Positions 17,709 through 29,870 are shown, counted from the first letter of the stretch. The stretch: DNA of 55,695 nt from Alkalicoccus luteus (GCF_012034335.1 NZ_JAATHJ010000021.1:1-55695); one strand, 5' to 3'. Numbers and translations are program-made. Notes: generated from the letters alone by a model not told the origin.

Positions 17709-19180
17709 GCCTGGGCCCCTCCTTTAAACTGCGGTCTGGCATTGTGGGACGCCGCTTTCTCGTAAGCGTGGGCCACTTTGTATACCGTTGCTTCATCGAA
17801 ATGACGTCCGATAATCTGCAGTCCGACCGGCATATCCTCTGACAGACCGCATGGGATGCTGATAGCCGGAACACCGGCAAGGTTCATCGGAATCGTCAGA
17901 ATATCATTGGCATACATCGTCATCGGATCGTCGACGGCTTCCCCAATTTTGAAAGCAGTCGTTGGGGAAGTTGGTCCGATCACGACATCATACTGAAGAA
18001 ACAAATCTTCAAAATCCTCTTTTATCAGCGTGCGGACGCGCTGTGCTTTTTTGTAATACGCATCATAGTAGCCGGAGCTGAGCGCAAATGTCCCGAGCAT
18101 GATTCTTCGTTTCACTTCGTCTCCGAATCCGTCGCTGCGGGATTTTTTATACGTATCGAGAAGGTTGTCCTCGGTTTTGCGAACGCCGTAACGAATGCCG
18201 TCGAAGCGCGCCAGGTTTGCGGATGCTTCTGAAGACGCAAGCACGTAGTAGGCAGCAAGGGCATATTTGGAGTGCGGCAGCGATACTTCTTCGTATTCCG
18301 CTCCCAGTTCCTTCAGCAGCTGAAGCGCCTCCTGTACTTTTTCACGTACCCCTTTGTCCACCCCTTCACCGAGGTATTCTTTCGGAACAGCAATTTTCAT
18401 TCCTTTAATATCCCCGGTCAGACCGGCGAGAAAATCCGGTACGTCCATATCTGCACTAGTGGAATCGCGCTCGTCAAATCCTGCGATATGCTGCATGACC
18501 AAAGCGTTATCTTCAACGGATCGCGTGATCGGTCCGATTTGATCAAGAGAAGAGGCAAACGCCACCAGTCCGAAACGCGACACCCGTCCGTATGTCGGCT
18601 TCATACCAACGACACCGCAGTAAGCTGCTGGTTCCCGTATAGAGCCTCCAGTATCAGACCCCAGTGAAAACGGAACTTCCCCTGCAGCTACTGCAGCTGC
18701 GGAACCGCCGCTTGAACCTCCCGGAACGTGATCCAGGTTCCACGGATTCCGGCAGAGCTTGTAGCCGGAGTTCTCATTGGAAGAGCCCATTGCAAATTCG
18801 TCCATATTCAGTTTGCCGACCGTAACCGTGCCTGCATCGCGCAGTTTTTCCACTACGGTCGCGTCATGAACCGGCTCGAAGTTCTTCAGCATTTGGCTTG
18901 CACACGTTGTCACGAGTCCCTTAGTAACGATATTGTCCTTCACGCCGACCGGCAGGCCGAACAAGGCATCCTGCGCGGAAATCTCATCCTGCTTCAGCTG
19001 GCGGTCCAGTTCTCGTGCACGCTCTACTGCACGCTCTTTATCTAAACGCAAAAAAGCGCCGACTTGATCATCGACTTCTTCAATTCGGGAAAACGACAAA
19101 TTCACCAGATTTTCTACAGTCGTCTCCCCGCTATGTAGCTGCTGCTGCAGTTCTTTTAACGAATACTCAAATGCTTCCAT
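17705..19180 (-). CDS. gatA: Asp-tRNA(Asn)/Glu-tRNA(Gln) amidotransferase subunit A
   Basis: Glutaminase subunit of GatCAB, amidase-signature family. The Ser-cisSer-Lys triad is visible: Lys81 in GVKDNI, Ser156 in [13 protein letters not shown] and Ser180 in [12 protein letters not shown]. These match the positions in the S. aureus enzyme with a shift of two. 491 aa, full length. AGAGGTGG lies 9 nt before the ATG. It is the second gene of the gatCAB operon, 17 nt after gatC. Confidence 0.98.
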   Translation of the reverse strand: MEAFEYSLKELQQQLHSGETTVENLVNLSFSRIEEVDDQVGAFLRLDKERAVERARELDRQLKQDEISAQDALFGLPVGVKDNIVTKGLVTTCASQMLKNFEPVHDATVVEKLRDAGTVTVGKLNMDEFAMGSSNENSGYKLCRNPWNLDHVPGGSSGGSAAAVAAGEVPFSLGSDTGGSIREPAAYCGVVGMKPTYGRVSRFGLVAFASSLDQIGPITRSVEDNALVMQHIAGFDERDSTSADMDVPDFLAGLTGDIKGMKIAVPKEYLGEGVDKGVREKVQEALQLLKELGAEYEEVSLPHSKYALAAYYVLASSEASANLARFDGIRYGVRKTEDNLLDTYKKSRSDGFGDEVKRRIMLGTFALSSGYYDAYYKKAQRVRTLIKEDFEDLFLQYDVVIGPTSPTTAFKIGEAVDDPMTMYANDILTIPMNLAGVPAISIPCGLSEDMPVGLQIIGRHFDEATVYKVAHAYEKAASHNARPQFKGGAQA

Positions 19181-19197
19181 TCAGCTGGTCCACCTCT

Positions 19198-19488
19198 CTA
19201 TTCCAAAATTGACGGCACACGGATCTGGCCATCCTGTTGATCCGGTGCATTTTTCAGTGCTTCTTCTCTCGGCAGGGACGGTTTTACTTCATCGTCGCGA
19301 AGCACATTTCGGACATCCAGAACGTGAGATGTCGGTGCTATGTTTTCTGTATCCAGTTCATTCAGCTGCTGGGCAGCATCAATGATTTTATCCAGCTGCT
19401 CACCGAAATGGCGGATTTCCTCATCTTTCAGCTCCAGTCTCGCAAGCTCTGCAACATGGCGAATTTGTTCTTCTGTAATTCGTTCCAT
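19198..19488 (-). CDS. gatC: Asp-tRNA(Asn)/Glu-tRNA(Gln) amidotransferase subunit C
   Basis: Small subunit that wraps GatA and stabilises the complex. The sequence [17 protein letters not shown] is the GatC signature. 96 aa matches the family. The ATG at 19488 is chosen over a start 15 codons earlier because GGAGGA lies just before it. First gene of gatCAB, separated from camS by its terminator. Confidence 0.96.
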   Translation of the reverse strand: MERITEEQIRHVAELARLELKDEEIRHFGEQLDKIIDAAQQLNELDTENIAPTSHVLDVRNVLRDDEVKPSLPREEALKNAPDQQDGQIRVPSILE

Positions 19489-19626
19489 TCTGCTTCCTCC
19501 TCTCCAAACTCTACAATAGTATGATGATATCAAAGAAGCGACCCCCAGGCAATCGTCAGCGGTCGCCGCTGCCGGAAAACTCGCACTTTTTCACTGCAGG
19601 ATACCCACATTTACTAAATGGGCTTC

Positions 19627-19659
19627 AAAAAGAGCACCAGGGATCCCCTGGTGCTTTTT
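19627..19659 (-). terminator. Terminator after camS
   Basis: GCACCAGGG / CCCTGGTGC stem with a 3-nt loop and A/T runs on both flanks. Minus-strand tail CTCTTTTTG. Confidence 0.9.
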
Positions 19660-19674
19660 GTCGTGCTATACGGA

Positions 19675-20955
19675 TCAGCGGTACACGTGCATGAACGGGT
19701 CTTCGTCCGGATACTGGATGACAACGGCTTCTCTGCCTTCGACTGAATCGATATAAATATATACCGGTGCCTGCATTTGAAACGCTTGTCCGACACGGCT
19801 GCTGATGAACTGCGTCAGTGCGATAATCTCGGCTTTTCCGTGGGACTGAAGGTTAATCTCTATTTTAAATTCATCAAGAGACTGATCTTTATACCGGCCC
19901 TTTCCTACGATACCGAGCGGCATATCGAAAAAGTCTTCCAGATCGTCACGGAAAGATAAAAAGTTCTCGGACAGCTGCGGCTGCTGTTCGCGCGCTTCGC
20001 TCGACGGGAAGACCAGATTCGTCTCACTGATTGCCTCCCAGCCCCCGATCTCTGTTTCTCCTTCACCCACAGAAGCCATCTGCCGGAATTCACCAGGTAC
20101 AATAGAGCCTCGCGGTTCTTCTCGGAAAACAGCGAATGTTACAGGCACATCTGCAAGCTCTTCCTGGTTGCGGAGCCGCGTGAGAATTTCCTGAGCCTGC
20201 TCTTCGGCATACTCCAGTGCAAATTCTTCATCCACCGGTTCTTCGTGGTTAAATATACCGCCTTCGTCGTTTTCCGTACGGAAGTAATACACGGAGCGGA
20301 TGGAAATACCAATGACCATTCCACCGAGCCGGACTCCTTCATCCTCACTGCCAACGTAGTAGTTTTGCTCTTTAATGTTGGACAAAACGAGCGGGTTGCT
20401 CCGCATGCGTTCTTCCATCACTTCCCAGTCTTCCAGATCTTCGGCGTTGTCCACATCGCCCTCATCTGCCAGCGGCGGGTTCAGGCCTGCCATTTTGTCG
20501 ATCTCCACAGCTTCTTCCGCTGCTTCTTCGTCTTCAACATCTCCATCTTCGTCGGCCTCTTCATCTGACTGCTCCGGCTCGAACCGGCGGAGCCAGCTGT
20601 TAATCAGATCGCTGGAAAGGTGGGTACCTTCCTGAAAATAGTAGTTTTCCTGATCGTATATTCCGCTCGCTATTTCCATAAGTCCAAGCTCAAAGTGCTC
20701 AATATCGACACGGTTGTTCATCGCATCTGCTACGCTGCCGCGAGCTTCGCTGCGCTGATATGTACCGTCTTCAAGGACGTTCCGGTAATAGCTGTCCGGT
20801 GAGTCAATCGTAGGGGTGATCACATATTCCTGTTCTTCTTCCTCTTCTGTCTCCTCTACGACAATGACCTCCTCTTCCGTCTGGTTAAGGGAAGGCATAC
20901 ATCCGGCGAGCAGGAAAAGAGAGGCCGTACCGGTTAAAAGCAGCTTTTTTTTCAT
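19675..20955 (-). CDS. camS: CamS-family sex pheromone lipoprotein
   Basis: Surface lipoprotein whose processed signal peptide gives the cAM373-like pheromone in staphylococci and enterococci; its role in Bacillus (YerH) is unclear. A type II signal peptide KKKLLLTGTASLFLLAGC ends at the lipobox Cys19. Then comes a highly acidic linker (EEEVIVVEETEEEEEQE) and a second acidic insert (SDEEADEDGDVEDEEAAEE) near residues 125-145, followed by the CamS domain. 426 aa. Start ATG 20955; GGAGTGG lies about 10 nt upstream. Conserved order pcrA-ligA-camS. The acidic inserts fit a salt-adapted exterior, which is inference. Confidence 0.92.
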   Translation of the reverse strand: MKKKLLLTGTASLFLLAGCMPSLNQTEEEVIVVEETEEEEEQEYVITPTIDSPDSYYRNVLEDGTYQRSEARGSVADAMNNRVDIEHFELGLMEIASGIYDQENYYFQEGTHLSSDLINSWLRRFEPEQSDEEADEDGDVEDEEAAEEAVEIDKMAGLNPPLADEGDVDNAEDLEDWEVMEERMRSNPLVLSNIKEQNYYVGSEDEGVRLGGMVIGISIRSVYYFRTENDEGGIFNHEEPVDEEFALEYAEEQAQEILTRLRNQEELADVPVTFAVFREEPRGSIVPGEFRQMASVGEGETEIGGWEAISETNLVFPSSEAREQQPQLSENFLSFRDDLEDFFDMPLGIVGKGRYKDQSLDEFKIEINLQSHGKAEIIALTQFISSRVGQAFQMQAPVYIYIDSVEGREAVVIQYPDEDPFMHVYR

Positions 20956-21095
20956 GTTTACTGTTCCACTCCTTGAAGCACAAAGTTTCCTCTAAGCATT
21001 TTCTCACAAAGAAGCGCTCTTAGCCAGCCTGCATCCGCTTCCTTGCTGAAAAGAGGGCTTCCGGCTCATACGGGCTGCAGTCTGATACGATTCGG

Positions 21096-23126
<2,031 letters not shown>

Positions 23127-23177
23127 TCAGAAGAGGGCGGCATGAACGGAACTATCCGCCTTACCGCCTCCTGAAGC

Positions 23178-25406
23178 TTATTCCTTTGTAATTGGTGCAA
23201 ATTTAGCAAACAGACGCTTTACACCGACCTGCGGGAACGCGATGTCGAGCTCAACGTCCTCTCCGCTTCCTTTCAAGCTGACGACGGTGCCTGTGCCCCA
23301 CTTTTTATGGGAAGCTTTGTCACCGACGTTCCAGCTGAAGGAAGACCCTCCGGTAGCTGCAGGCTGAGGCCGTGCAGGCTTTCTCGGATTCGCTGCCGGC
23401 CGGCGGCTCATACCCGAAGCCGGTCTCGCAGACGATCCACTTCCGCTCCATGGCACTTCCGGAGCCGCTCCTTCCCGGCGCAAGAGCTCCTGAGGCAGTT
23501 CCTGCAGGAAGCGGGACGGCGGGTTCATATTGGTTCGTCCGTACAGCTTCCGCATTTTTGCCCGGCTGATATAAAGGCGCTCTTCCGCACGCGTGATGCC
23601 GACGTAAGCAAGACGGCGTTCTTCCTCCATCTCCACTTCTTCCATCAGAGACCGGCTGTGCGGGAATACTCCTTCCTCAAGACCGATGAGAAAGACGACC
23701 GGAAATTCAAGGCCTTTCGCTGAGTGCAGCGTCATCAGCAGCGATTTGTCCTCCGCCTTCTCCTCTTCGTTATCAACTTGATCAATGTCAGCAATCAGCG
23801 CAAGATCGGTTAAAAAGGCTGTCAACGTTTTATCATCGCTCGCCTCTTCAAATTCCTTGGCAACGGTTAAAAATTCATCAATGTTTTCCAGCCGCGCTTC
23901 CGATTCCAGGCTCTTATCCTGCTTCAGCATATCGCGGTAGCCTGTTTTCTCAAGCATTTCTTCGACAAGCTCCATCACTGGCAGATATTCCTGCATTTCC
24001 ACCCAGCCGCGCAGCTGTGCGGCAAATTCCCGGAGAGTTTTTACCGCGCGGGCACTGAGACCTGCCTGATCTACTTCCTGTACGGCCTGGTACAGCGACA
24101 GGTCATGGTAAGCGGCATAACCGGCAAGCTTATCGACCGACGCCGCACCTACTCCCCGCTTCGGCACGTTTACAATTCGGCGGAAGCTGATGTCATCATC
24201 CGGATTGGAAATCAGACGCAGGTAGGCAAGCAGATCTTTAATTTCCTTTCTGTCGTAGAACTTCGTGCCTCCTACAATCGTATAGGACATGCTTGATTTC
24301 ACAAGCAGTTCCTCCATCACCCGGGACTGAGCGTTTGTGCGGTAAAGCACGGCAATCTCAGACGGCTTGTATTTGCCGGAATCAATATAGTCCTTCATCA
24401 GACCGACAACGTAGCGCGCCTCTGCATGCTCATTATCGGCTTCATAAAGCGTGATTTTTTCTCCGTCGACGTTTTCAGTCCACAAATTTTTCTTTTTTCT
24501 GTTTGGGTTCCGTTCGATCACGGCATTAGCGGCATTGAGAATCCGCTTCGTCGAGCGGTAATTCTGCTCCAGCATCACAACTTTGGCGTCGTCATAATCT
24601 TTTTCAAAGGAAAGAATGTTTTGGATATCCGCACCTCTCCAGCGGTAGATGGACTGGTCGGAATCTCCCACGACACAAAGGTTTTTATGGCGGTCTGCGA
24701 TCAGCTGCACAAGCTTATACTGGGCACGGTTCGTATCCTGATACTCATCGACCATCACATAACGAAAGCGGCGCTGATAGTATTCCAGCACCTCCGGCAC
24801 CTGCTCGAACAAGCGGATCGTCACCATAATCAAGTCGTCAAAATCAAGCGACTGATTTTTTTTCAATTCCTTCTCATACCGCTTGTATACTTCATAAACG
24901 GTTTCTTCATAAAAACCATTTGCCTGCTTTCCGAACTGCTCAGCTGTCTTCAACTCGTTCTTGGCACTGCTGATCGAGCCGAGCATTGCGCGATGATCGA
25001 ACTTTTTCGGATCCAGATTTAATTCCTTGATGATCCGCTTCAGCACCGTCTGCTGATCCCCGGAATCGAGAATCGTAAAGTTGCGGTTATAGCCGATGCG
25101 GTCGATATCTCTGCGTAAAATTCGGACACACATCGAGTGGAAGGTGGAAATCCACATTTCCTCTGCACCGCCGCCAATAATCGATGCGACCCGGTCCTTC
25201 ATTTCCCTCGCTGCTTTGTTCGTGAAAGTAATCGCCAGAATCGACCAGTTCGGTACGCATTTCTCGCTGATCAAATAAGCGATGCGGTGCGTCAGCACCC
25301 TCGTTTTTCCACTTCCCGCTCCTGCCATAATCAGCAGCGGTCCTTCGTGATGCCGGACAGCCTCCTGCTGTTCCGGGTTTAATCCTGTCAGTAATGCGTG
25401 TTCCAT
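23178..25406 (-). CDS. pcrA: ATP-dependent DNA helicase PcrA
   Basis: Essential SF1 3'-5' helicase (UvrD/Rep family) acting in repair, rolling-circle replication and removal of RecA filaments. Walker A AGAGSGKT at residues 28-35, motif [12 protein letters not shown] near 225, YRWRGAD near 257, QNYRST near 287 and [14 protein letters not shown] near 565. The C-terminal RNA polymerase-binding Tudor-like end contains [17 protein letters not shown]. 742 aa. ATG 25406 is preceded by GGTGG; a TTG five codons earlier is less likely. Confidence 0.98.
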   Translation of the reverse strand: MEHALLTGLNPEQQEAVRHHEGPLLIMAGAGSGKTRVLTHRIAYLISEKCVPNWSILAITFTNKAAREMKDRVASIIGGGAEEMWISTFHSMCVRILRRDIDRIGYNRNFTILDSGDQQTVLKRIIKELNLDPKKFDHRAMLGSISSAKNELKTAEQFGKQANGFYEETVYEVYKRYEKELKKNQSLDFDDLIMVTIRLFEQVPEVLEYYQRRFRYVMVDEYQDTNRAQYKLVQLIADRHKNLCVVGDSDQSIYRWRGADIQNILSFEKDYDDAKVVMLEQNYRSTKRILNAANAVIERNPNRKKKNLWTENVDGEKITLYEADNEHAEARYVVGLMKDYIDSGKYKPSEIAVLYRTNAQSRVMEELLVKSSMSYTIVGGTKFYDRKEIKDLLAYLRLISNPDDDISFRRIVNVPKRGVGAASVDKLAGYAAYHDLSLYQAVQEVDQAGLSARAVKTLREFAAQLRGWVEMQEYLPVMELVEEMLEKTGYRDMLKQDKSLESEARLENIDEFLTVAKEFEEASDDKTLTAFLTDLALIADIDQVDNEEEKAEDKSLLMTLHSAKGLEFPVVFLIGLEEGVFPHSRSLMEEVEMEEERRLAYVGITRAEERLYISRAKMRKLYGRTNMNPPSRFLQELPQELLRREGAAPEVPWSGSGSSARPASGMSRRPAANPRKPARPQPAATGGSSFSWNVGDKASHKKWGTGTVVSLKGSGEDVELDIAFPQVGVKRLFAKFAPITKE

Positions 25407-25447
25407 GCTGCCACCACCCAAACGTTTGTTCTAGTTTGTATCATACG

Positions 25448-26152
25448 CTATGTGTTCCGTTTTGTATATGCTTTGACTGCGGCGACGGTTTTCAGCGCTG
25501 CTTTGAAATCGTCGTAGATGACGTTGCCGACGATCACAACGTCGGCTAAAGCAGCCATTTCAGAGGCCTGCTCCGGAGAAGCAATGCCTCCCCCATAGAA
25601 CAGCCTGGCGTTTTCCAGCACGTTTGCAGCCCGGCGGACGAGTTCGGGATCGCCGTACGCACCGCTGTATTCCATGTAAAAAACCGGCATCCGGAAAAGC
25701 TGATCCGTTAAGCGAGCATATGCCACTACGTCATCAGCGTCCAGCATCGTATCGGCATCGGTACGGTACGCCACTTTGGCTTCAGGATTCAACACACAGT
25801 AGCCTTCTGCGATCAGCTCCTCCTCCCCGATCAAATGCCCAAATTCTTTCAGGGCACGGTGATGCAATCCGGTCACCCACGTCACAGAGCGGGCATTCAG
25901 GACAGACGGGACGAGATAATAATCAAATCCCGGCACGAGGCTTTCCACGCCGCTCACCTCCAGCACACATGAGACGCTGAAGCGCCGGATCCGCATCAGC
26001 AAATCCAGGGTATTGTCCTCTGTCACCGAATCGGTTCCGCCTACGATTACGGCGTCCGTCCCTGATTCACAAAGCTGTTCCAGCTGTTCATCGCTGATTT
26101 CCTTCGCCGGATCCAGCTTAAAGACGTGCTCCCATTCTTCTAATTGTTTCAT
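25448..26152 (-). CDS. pcrB: Heptaprenylglyceryl phosphate synthase PcrB
   Basis: Prenyltransferase of the GGGPS/PcrB TIM-barrel family. In Bacillus it joins heptaprenyl diphosphate to sn-glycerol-1-phosphate. Patterns: HVFKLDPAKEISDEQL at the start, AVIVGGTDSVTEDN near residue 34, YLVPSVLNA near 79, YMEYSGAYGD near 163 and YGGGIASPEQA near 196. 234 aa. TAGGAGC lies about 10 nt before the ATG. It is 41 nt upstream of pcrA and starts the operon. Confidence 0.96.
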   Translation of the reverse strand: MKQLEEWEHVFKLDPAKEISDEQLEQLCESGTDAVIVGGTDSVTEDNTLDLLMRIRRFSVSCVLEVSGVESLVPGFDYYLVPSVLNARSVTWVTGLHHRALKEFGHLIGEEELIAEGYCVLNPEAKVAYRTDADTMLDADDVVAYARLTDQLFRMPVFYMEYSGAYGDPELVRRAANVLENARLFYGGGIASPEQASEMAALADVVIVGNVIYDDFKAALKTVAAVKAYTKRNT

Positions 26153-26312
26153 AATAATCGATGCTCCTACGTATAAATTGATCTGCTACTCAGACCGTCT
26201 GTTATGTAGTATATCAAAAATATGCGCGAGCCTCGATTAATAATCCGCAGGCTGCTTGTTACGCTCCTGGCGAATACTGCGAAGCATCGGCATCACCGTT
26301 CCTGTAAGAGAA

Positions 26313-26554
26313 ATCGCACAGGGAAGGTACAATCAATTTGAACAAGCATTTGTCAATAATAATGGAGCGATCTACCTCTTCTGCCAGCTGCCGAAATTGG
26401 AGAGCCTCGACTCCGGGAAAATCAGAACGAGGCGAAAATCCGGTTGCCAGCAGGAGGAAGCACCTAGCAATGCCCGTTCCCTCCGGAAAGCGAGTGCCCG
26501 AAGCTACGGGCAGATGCAAAACGATTCACCTGAACCGACTGTTTGACACTCCTG
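26313..26554 (+). repeat. Dispersed repeat, copy C (degenerate, left part missing or diverged)
   Basis: The right half clearly matches copies A and B: TGCCAGCTGCC, CCTCGACTCCGGG, ATCAGAACGAGGCGAA, TTCCCTCCGGAAAGCGAGTG, GGGCAGATGCA, and an end CAGGAGTGTCAAACAGTC (read inward). A weaker match continues left to about 26313 (GGGAAGGTACAATC, GAACAAGC). The left block with the GGGGACCCC hairpin is absent. The right end sits directly against the foot of the hairpin at 26553-26584. Confidence 0.75.
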
Positions 26555-26592
26555 GAGGCTTTCGAGGAGAACATCGAAAGCCTCCTCGTTTT
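26553..26592 (+). terminator. Terminator-like hairpin at the edge of repeat copy C
   Basis: GGAGGCTTTCGA / TCGAAAGCCTCC stem (26553-26564, 26573-26584) followed on the plus strand by TCGTTTTA. No plus-strand gene precedes it. It may be an old terminator into which the repeat inserted, or may end a transcript of the repeat. Confidence 0.6.
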
Positions 26593-26642
26593 ATGTTGTC
26601 AAAACACTTTTTCCGCTTCAGAATAGTGCCACTCCATTGCAA

Positions 26643-26675
26643 AGCCGCCCCGGACATCTGCCCGGGGCGGCTCTT
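26643..26675. terminator. Terminator after yerC
   Basis: AGCCGCCCCGG / CCGGGGCGGCT stem. The T-run is on the plus strand (CTTTTTTAT); on the minus strand it is shorter (GCTTTGC). It lies 21 nt past the yerC stop. Confidence 0.75.
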
Positions 26676-26695
26676 TTTTATATAGTTGTCAGACG

Positions 26696-27010
26696 TTATC
26701 CGCGTTCGTGCTGTCCTTCAGGAGCGTGCACCCGGTCCAGTGTGAACTTATAGCCGTCATTTCCATAATTGATGCATCGCTTCACTCTGGAGATTGTTGC
26801 TGTGCTGGCACCTGTCTGATGCTCGATCCGCTGATACGTATCTCCGTCCATAAGCATTCGGGCTACTTCCAGACGCTGAGCGAGGGACTGAATTTCGTTC
26901 ATGGTGCATAAATCATCAAAAAACTGATAGCACTCTTCCCGGTCTTTCAAGCTTAAAATAGCGTCAAACAGCTGATCCAGCTCTTTTCCGCGCAGTTTAT
27001 CGATCTGCAT
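26696..27010 (-). CDS. yerC: TrpR-like regulator YerC/YecD family
   Basis: 104-aa DNA-binding protein of the TrpR superfamily (YerC/YecD subfamily). Segments ECYQFFDDLCTMNEIQSLAQ, LEVARMLMDGDTYQRI and TGASTATISRVKRCINYG; the last is the recognition helix region. The exact targets are not known to me. AGAGGTGA precedes the ATG. It lies downstream of the adenine deaminase gene as in B. subtilis (yerA-yerB-yerC), without yerB. Confidence 0.9.
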   Translation of the reverse strand: MQIDKLRGKELDQLFDAILSLKDREECYQFFDDLCTMNEIQSLAQRLEVARMLMDGDTYQRIEHQTGASTATISRVKRCINYGNDGYKFTLDRVHAPEGQHERG

Positions 27011-27145
27011 AGTGACCGCTCACCTCTTTCTCGTAATTCCAGGCAGCCAGGGAAAATCTTTCCTTTATAAGCAAAAGAGCTCCTTCGTCTATAGCTCCCG
27101 GTTCCTGATTGAGAAGGGAATGACGTACCCTTGTACTTTACTAGT

Positions 27146-28897
27146 TTACCGCATAAGAGCGGGAAAGAGTACCCTTTTCTTCTTTACATCCACAATTCCC
27201 TTTTGGGTGATGCGTACAAACGGCAAATGTGTAGCAGAAAAAAATAACAGACTGTAGACAGGGTCGCCGAATCGATAACCGTGTTCTGCCAGTTTCTCGC
27301 GCAAATTCTGCTCCTGAGCAAGCAGCCCATCTTCCATTCTCAGGCCCGAGAACATGCCCCCGATCGGCAGGTCAACCGCGGCGCTTACCGAGCCGTCCCG
27401 TTCCAGCAGTACAATGCCGCCTTTTCGCCGCTTCAATTCCGCAAAAGCTGCGCGCATGCCCTGCTTGCTCCGCCCAATCAGCATAATATCACCCGTGGTG
27501 GAAAAGCTGCTCGCAAAGCCGTAAATACTGTCAGCAAACCCTTTGATGACGGTGCATACATTCCATTTCCCATGGCGATCCAGCATCACCATAAACAATT
27601 CGTCGCTGTCGTCAGGAAGCTCTTCTTCTGTGAGATCATGCGCGATTTGATAAGGCTTCATGATTACTTCATTTTCCATTTTCATCCCGAGCGGCATAGA
27701 AAAGTGAAAGTCAACCTCCTTCAGCTCCCAGTTCAGTTCCAGCGGTTTGAACCCGAAAGACTCCCAGTCCACTTTTGTTTCAGGAAAACAAGCTTTGCCG
27801 TGACGACGGACCCATTTTCCTTTTGCGAGTACATCTTCCGGAAACGGCTCCTCAGTAGAAGGAAGCAGATTGATGTTCGCTAACCGTCCGGGAGCGAGAA
27901 CGCCGGTCACGTCATCCATGTAAAAGTGACGCGCTACGTTCCAGGACGCCATGTGAACAGCGTCGATAAATGGAACTCCTCCCTCCACCGCAAGTGAAAT
28001 CAGGTGCTCCATCACACCATGCTGCATGAAGTGCGGAGGCGATCCGTCGGTTGTCATCATCAGCGAATCATAGCAGCTCAGTTCCTGCTCATGCAGTTCC
28101 CGGAGCAGATTCGGCAGGTCCGGTCTAATGGATGAATACCGAAGTGACGCATTCAATCCGGCATTCAATCGTTTAAATACGTCTTCTGCCGTCATCGATT
28201 CATGATCGCCGTCTACGCCGAGAAGCGCCATCTGCGTCAGCGTCTTTTCTCCAGCTCCAGGCAGATGACCTTCAATCGGCTTTCGCATATCTTTTGTCTC
28301 CAGCATGCTGTGCAGCAGCTGTGCATCGCCTTGAAGCACTTTCGGCCAGTCGGTCAGTTCGCCTCCCTGTACGACGTACGGATGATCGAGCCAGCGGCGT
28401 ATATTAGCATAGGAGAACGTGTCGTCACCGTTTGCAAGCTCCGTCTGTGCATCATAGCGTGCGCTCCAGAGCAGGCAGGCGGGGCTTTTCTGAAGCTCAT
28501 CGAGAAGCTCCAGTCCCTTCTCCGGCGGAAGGTGCATGAAAAAGGGCAGGTTATCCCCGATCATTGTTGTGGTGCCCCGAACCGCCGCAAATTCTGCCAG
28601 CGTCAGCGGATTATACAGCTGAAACGGATGCGAATGATGCTCGATATAGCCCGGCACTGCCGCCTTTCCTTCTGCTTCAATCACTTCTGTCTCGTCAGAC
28701 GGGTCCGGCATATCGTCACCGATGTAAACAATTCTGTCGTGCATGATCCATATATTGGCCTTCAGCCAGACACGCCTGAAACTGTTTAAATAGGTCACAT
28801 CTTTTAAGACCATCGTAGGCGCCAGTTCCCCGCGCACGACCTTCAGCTGTTTTTTTATTTGTTTTTTCGTCCAGTAGTGGGAAAATCCTTTTGACAT
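27146..28897 (-). CDS. Adenine deaminase-like amidohydrolase (YerA type)
   Basis: Metal-dependent amidohydrolase related to AdeC, which converts adenine to hypoxanthine. The metal-binding start of the barrel reads VPGYIEHHSHPFQLYNP near residue 90. MMTTDGSPPHF lies near 305 and ASWNVARHFYMDDVTG near 335. The AdeC-type C-terminal domain follows (MVMLDRHGKWNVC...GFASSFSTTGDIML). 583 aa, close to YerA (580). ATG 28897 follows AGGTGATT; the longer reading spans the SD. Activity on adenine has not been shown for every YerA protein, so the substrate is inferred. It lies upstream of yerC, and its leader holds a cre and a hairpin. Confidence 0.88.
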   Translation of the reverse strand: MSKGFSHYWTKKQIKKQLKVVRGELAPTMVLKDVTYLNSFRRVWLKANIWIMHDRIVYIGDDMPDPSDETEVIEAEGKAAVPGYIEHHSHPFQLYNPLTLAEFAAVRGTTTMIGDNLPFFMHLPPEKGLELLDELQKSPACLLWSARYDAQTELANGDDTFSYANIRRWLDHPYVVQGGELTDWPKVLQGDAQLLHSMLETKDMRKPIEGHLPGAGEKTLTQMALLGVDGDHESMTAEDVFKRLNAGLNASLRYSSIRPDLPNLLRELHEQELSCYDSLMMTTDGSPPHFMQHGVMEHLISLAVEGGVPFIDAVHMASWNVARHFYMDDVTGVLAPGRLANINLLPSTEEPFPEDVLAKGKWVRRHGKACFPETKVDWESFGFKPLELNWELKEVDFHFSMPLGMKMENEVIMKPYQIAHDLTEEELPDDSDELFMVMLDRHGKWNVCTVIKGFADSIYGFASSFSTTGDIMLIGRSKQGMRAAFAELKRRKGGIVLLERDGSVSAAVDLPIGGMFSGLRMEDGLLAQEQNLREKLAEHGYRFGDPVYSLLFFSATHLPFVRITQKGIVDVKKKRVLFPALMR

Positions 28898-28949
28898 CGA
28901 AATCACCTGCACATTCGGATGATTGTTTTCTTTTTCACAAGCACGCAGA

Positions 28950-28977
28950 AAAAAGAAAAACGGCCTGATAAGCCGCT
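28950..28977 (-). terminator. Terminator-like hairpin in the leader of the adenine deaminase gene
   Basis: Minus strand AGCGGC-TTATCAG-GCCGTT followed by TTTCTTTTTT, between the likely promoter and the start codon, with no upstream minus-strand gene for it to serve. It could be an attenuator. Confidence 0.4.
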
Positions 28978-29013
28978 CTTTCTTCCCTGCAAAACCCTTG
29001 TCAGAAAAGAAAA

Positions 29014-29042
29014 GAAAACGTTTTCATAATTGTAACACAGGC
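29014..29042 (-). promoter_or_regulatory. Extended -10 promoter with overlapping cre for the adenine deaminase gene
   Basis: Minus strand TGTTACAAT (extended -10, about 29030-29038) is followed at once by ATGAAAACGTTTTCTT (29014-29029). This differs from the cre consensus WTGNAANCGNWWNCAW at one position. CcpA bound there would block initiation. No good -35 is seen. Confidence 0.45.
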
Positions 29043-29218
29043 ACGCGGTAAAGCGCACGTGACAATTTTATGACGTTACTGCATCAACCGGATTAAAAAG
29101 CTGCGTTTTTTCCATTTTTCTGTCGGGTTCCTTTCAGAAAATTCGTGTTTTTTGTGCTGAAAGTGGTATGATAAAGGGTATAAGATATATCAGTCTGAAT
29201 AAAGGGGGAGTCAGCATT

Positions 29219-29791
29219 ATGAGGCGTATTGCCGTATACTGCGGTTCGAGTACTGGACGTTCTGACATCTACGAACAGGAATCGACGAAGCTTGGAAAAG
29301 CGCTAGCCGAGCGGGGAATCGAGCTGATTTACGGCGGCGGTGCTGTCGGCATGATGGGCGTCACAGCCAACGCTTCACTTTCAGCAGGCGGAAAAGTAAC
29401 CGGCATTATGCCCCGCATGCTGCAGGAGCGCGAAATTGCCCATCCGATGCTGACAGATCTTATCGTCGTTGATTCCATGCATGAGCGAAAATCGCGCATG
29501 GCGGACATGGCCGATGGCTTTCTAATCCTTCCCGGCGGTGCCGGTACGATGGAAGAGTTTTTTGAAGTGTTTACATGGGCCCAGCTCGGGATTCATAAAA
29601 AACCGATCGGTATTTTGAACGCCGATAATTATTATGAGCCGCTGCTGACGATGTTTGATCATATGATCCGGGAAGGGTTTCTTCATGAGAGCTATCTATC
29701 CATGCTAACGATCGGCCGGGATTCCGGAAGGTTAATTGATATGATGGAGCAGTATGATCCCCCAACGATGCAGCGTTATGTGAATGACTAG
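29219..29791 (+). CDS. LOG-family protein (YvdD type)
   Basis: Lysine-decarboxylase-like Rossmann protein of the TIGR00730/LOG family; characterised members are cytokinin riboside 5'-monophosphate phosphoribohydrolases. The signature PGGAGTMEEFFEVFTWAQLG is complete, with VYCGSS at the start and LIYGGGAVGMMG near residue 39. 190 aa, matching B. subtilis YvdD. ATG 29219 follows GGGGGAG; the upstream ORF extension of 17 codons contains the SD and is rejected. A TATGAT -10 (29167-29172) may be its promoter. It is convergent with ykoC and shares a terminator. Confidence 0.92.
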   Translation: MRRIAVYCGSSTGRSDIYEQESTKLGKALAERGIELIYGGGAVGMMGVTANASLSAGGKVTGIMPRMLQEREIAHPMLTDLIVVDSMHERKSRMADMADGFLILPGGAGTMEEFFEVFTWAQLGIHKKPIGILNADNYYEPLLTMFDHMIREGFLHESYLSMLTIGRDSGRLIDMMEQYDPPTMQRYVND

Positions 29792-29803
29792 ACGATAAGC
29801 CTT

Positions 29804-29837
29804 AAAGCCGGACCGGGCAGCTGCCTGATCCGGCTTT
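29804..29837. terminator. Shared terminator between the LOG gene and ykoC
   Basis: AAAGCCGGACCGGGCA / TGCCTGATCCGGCTTT, with T-runs usable on both strands. Confidence 0.85.
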
Positions 29838-29870
29838 TGTATATGCCCTTCATCAGACTTGTTATCCGTG

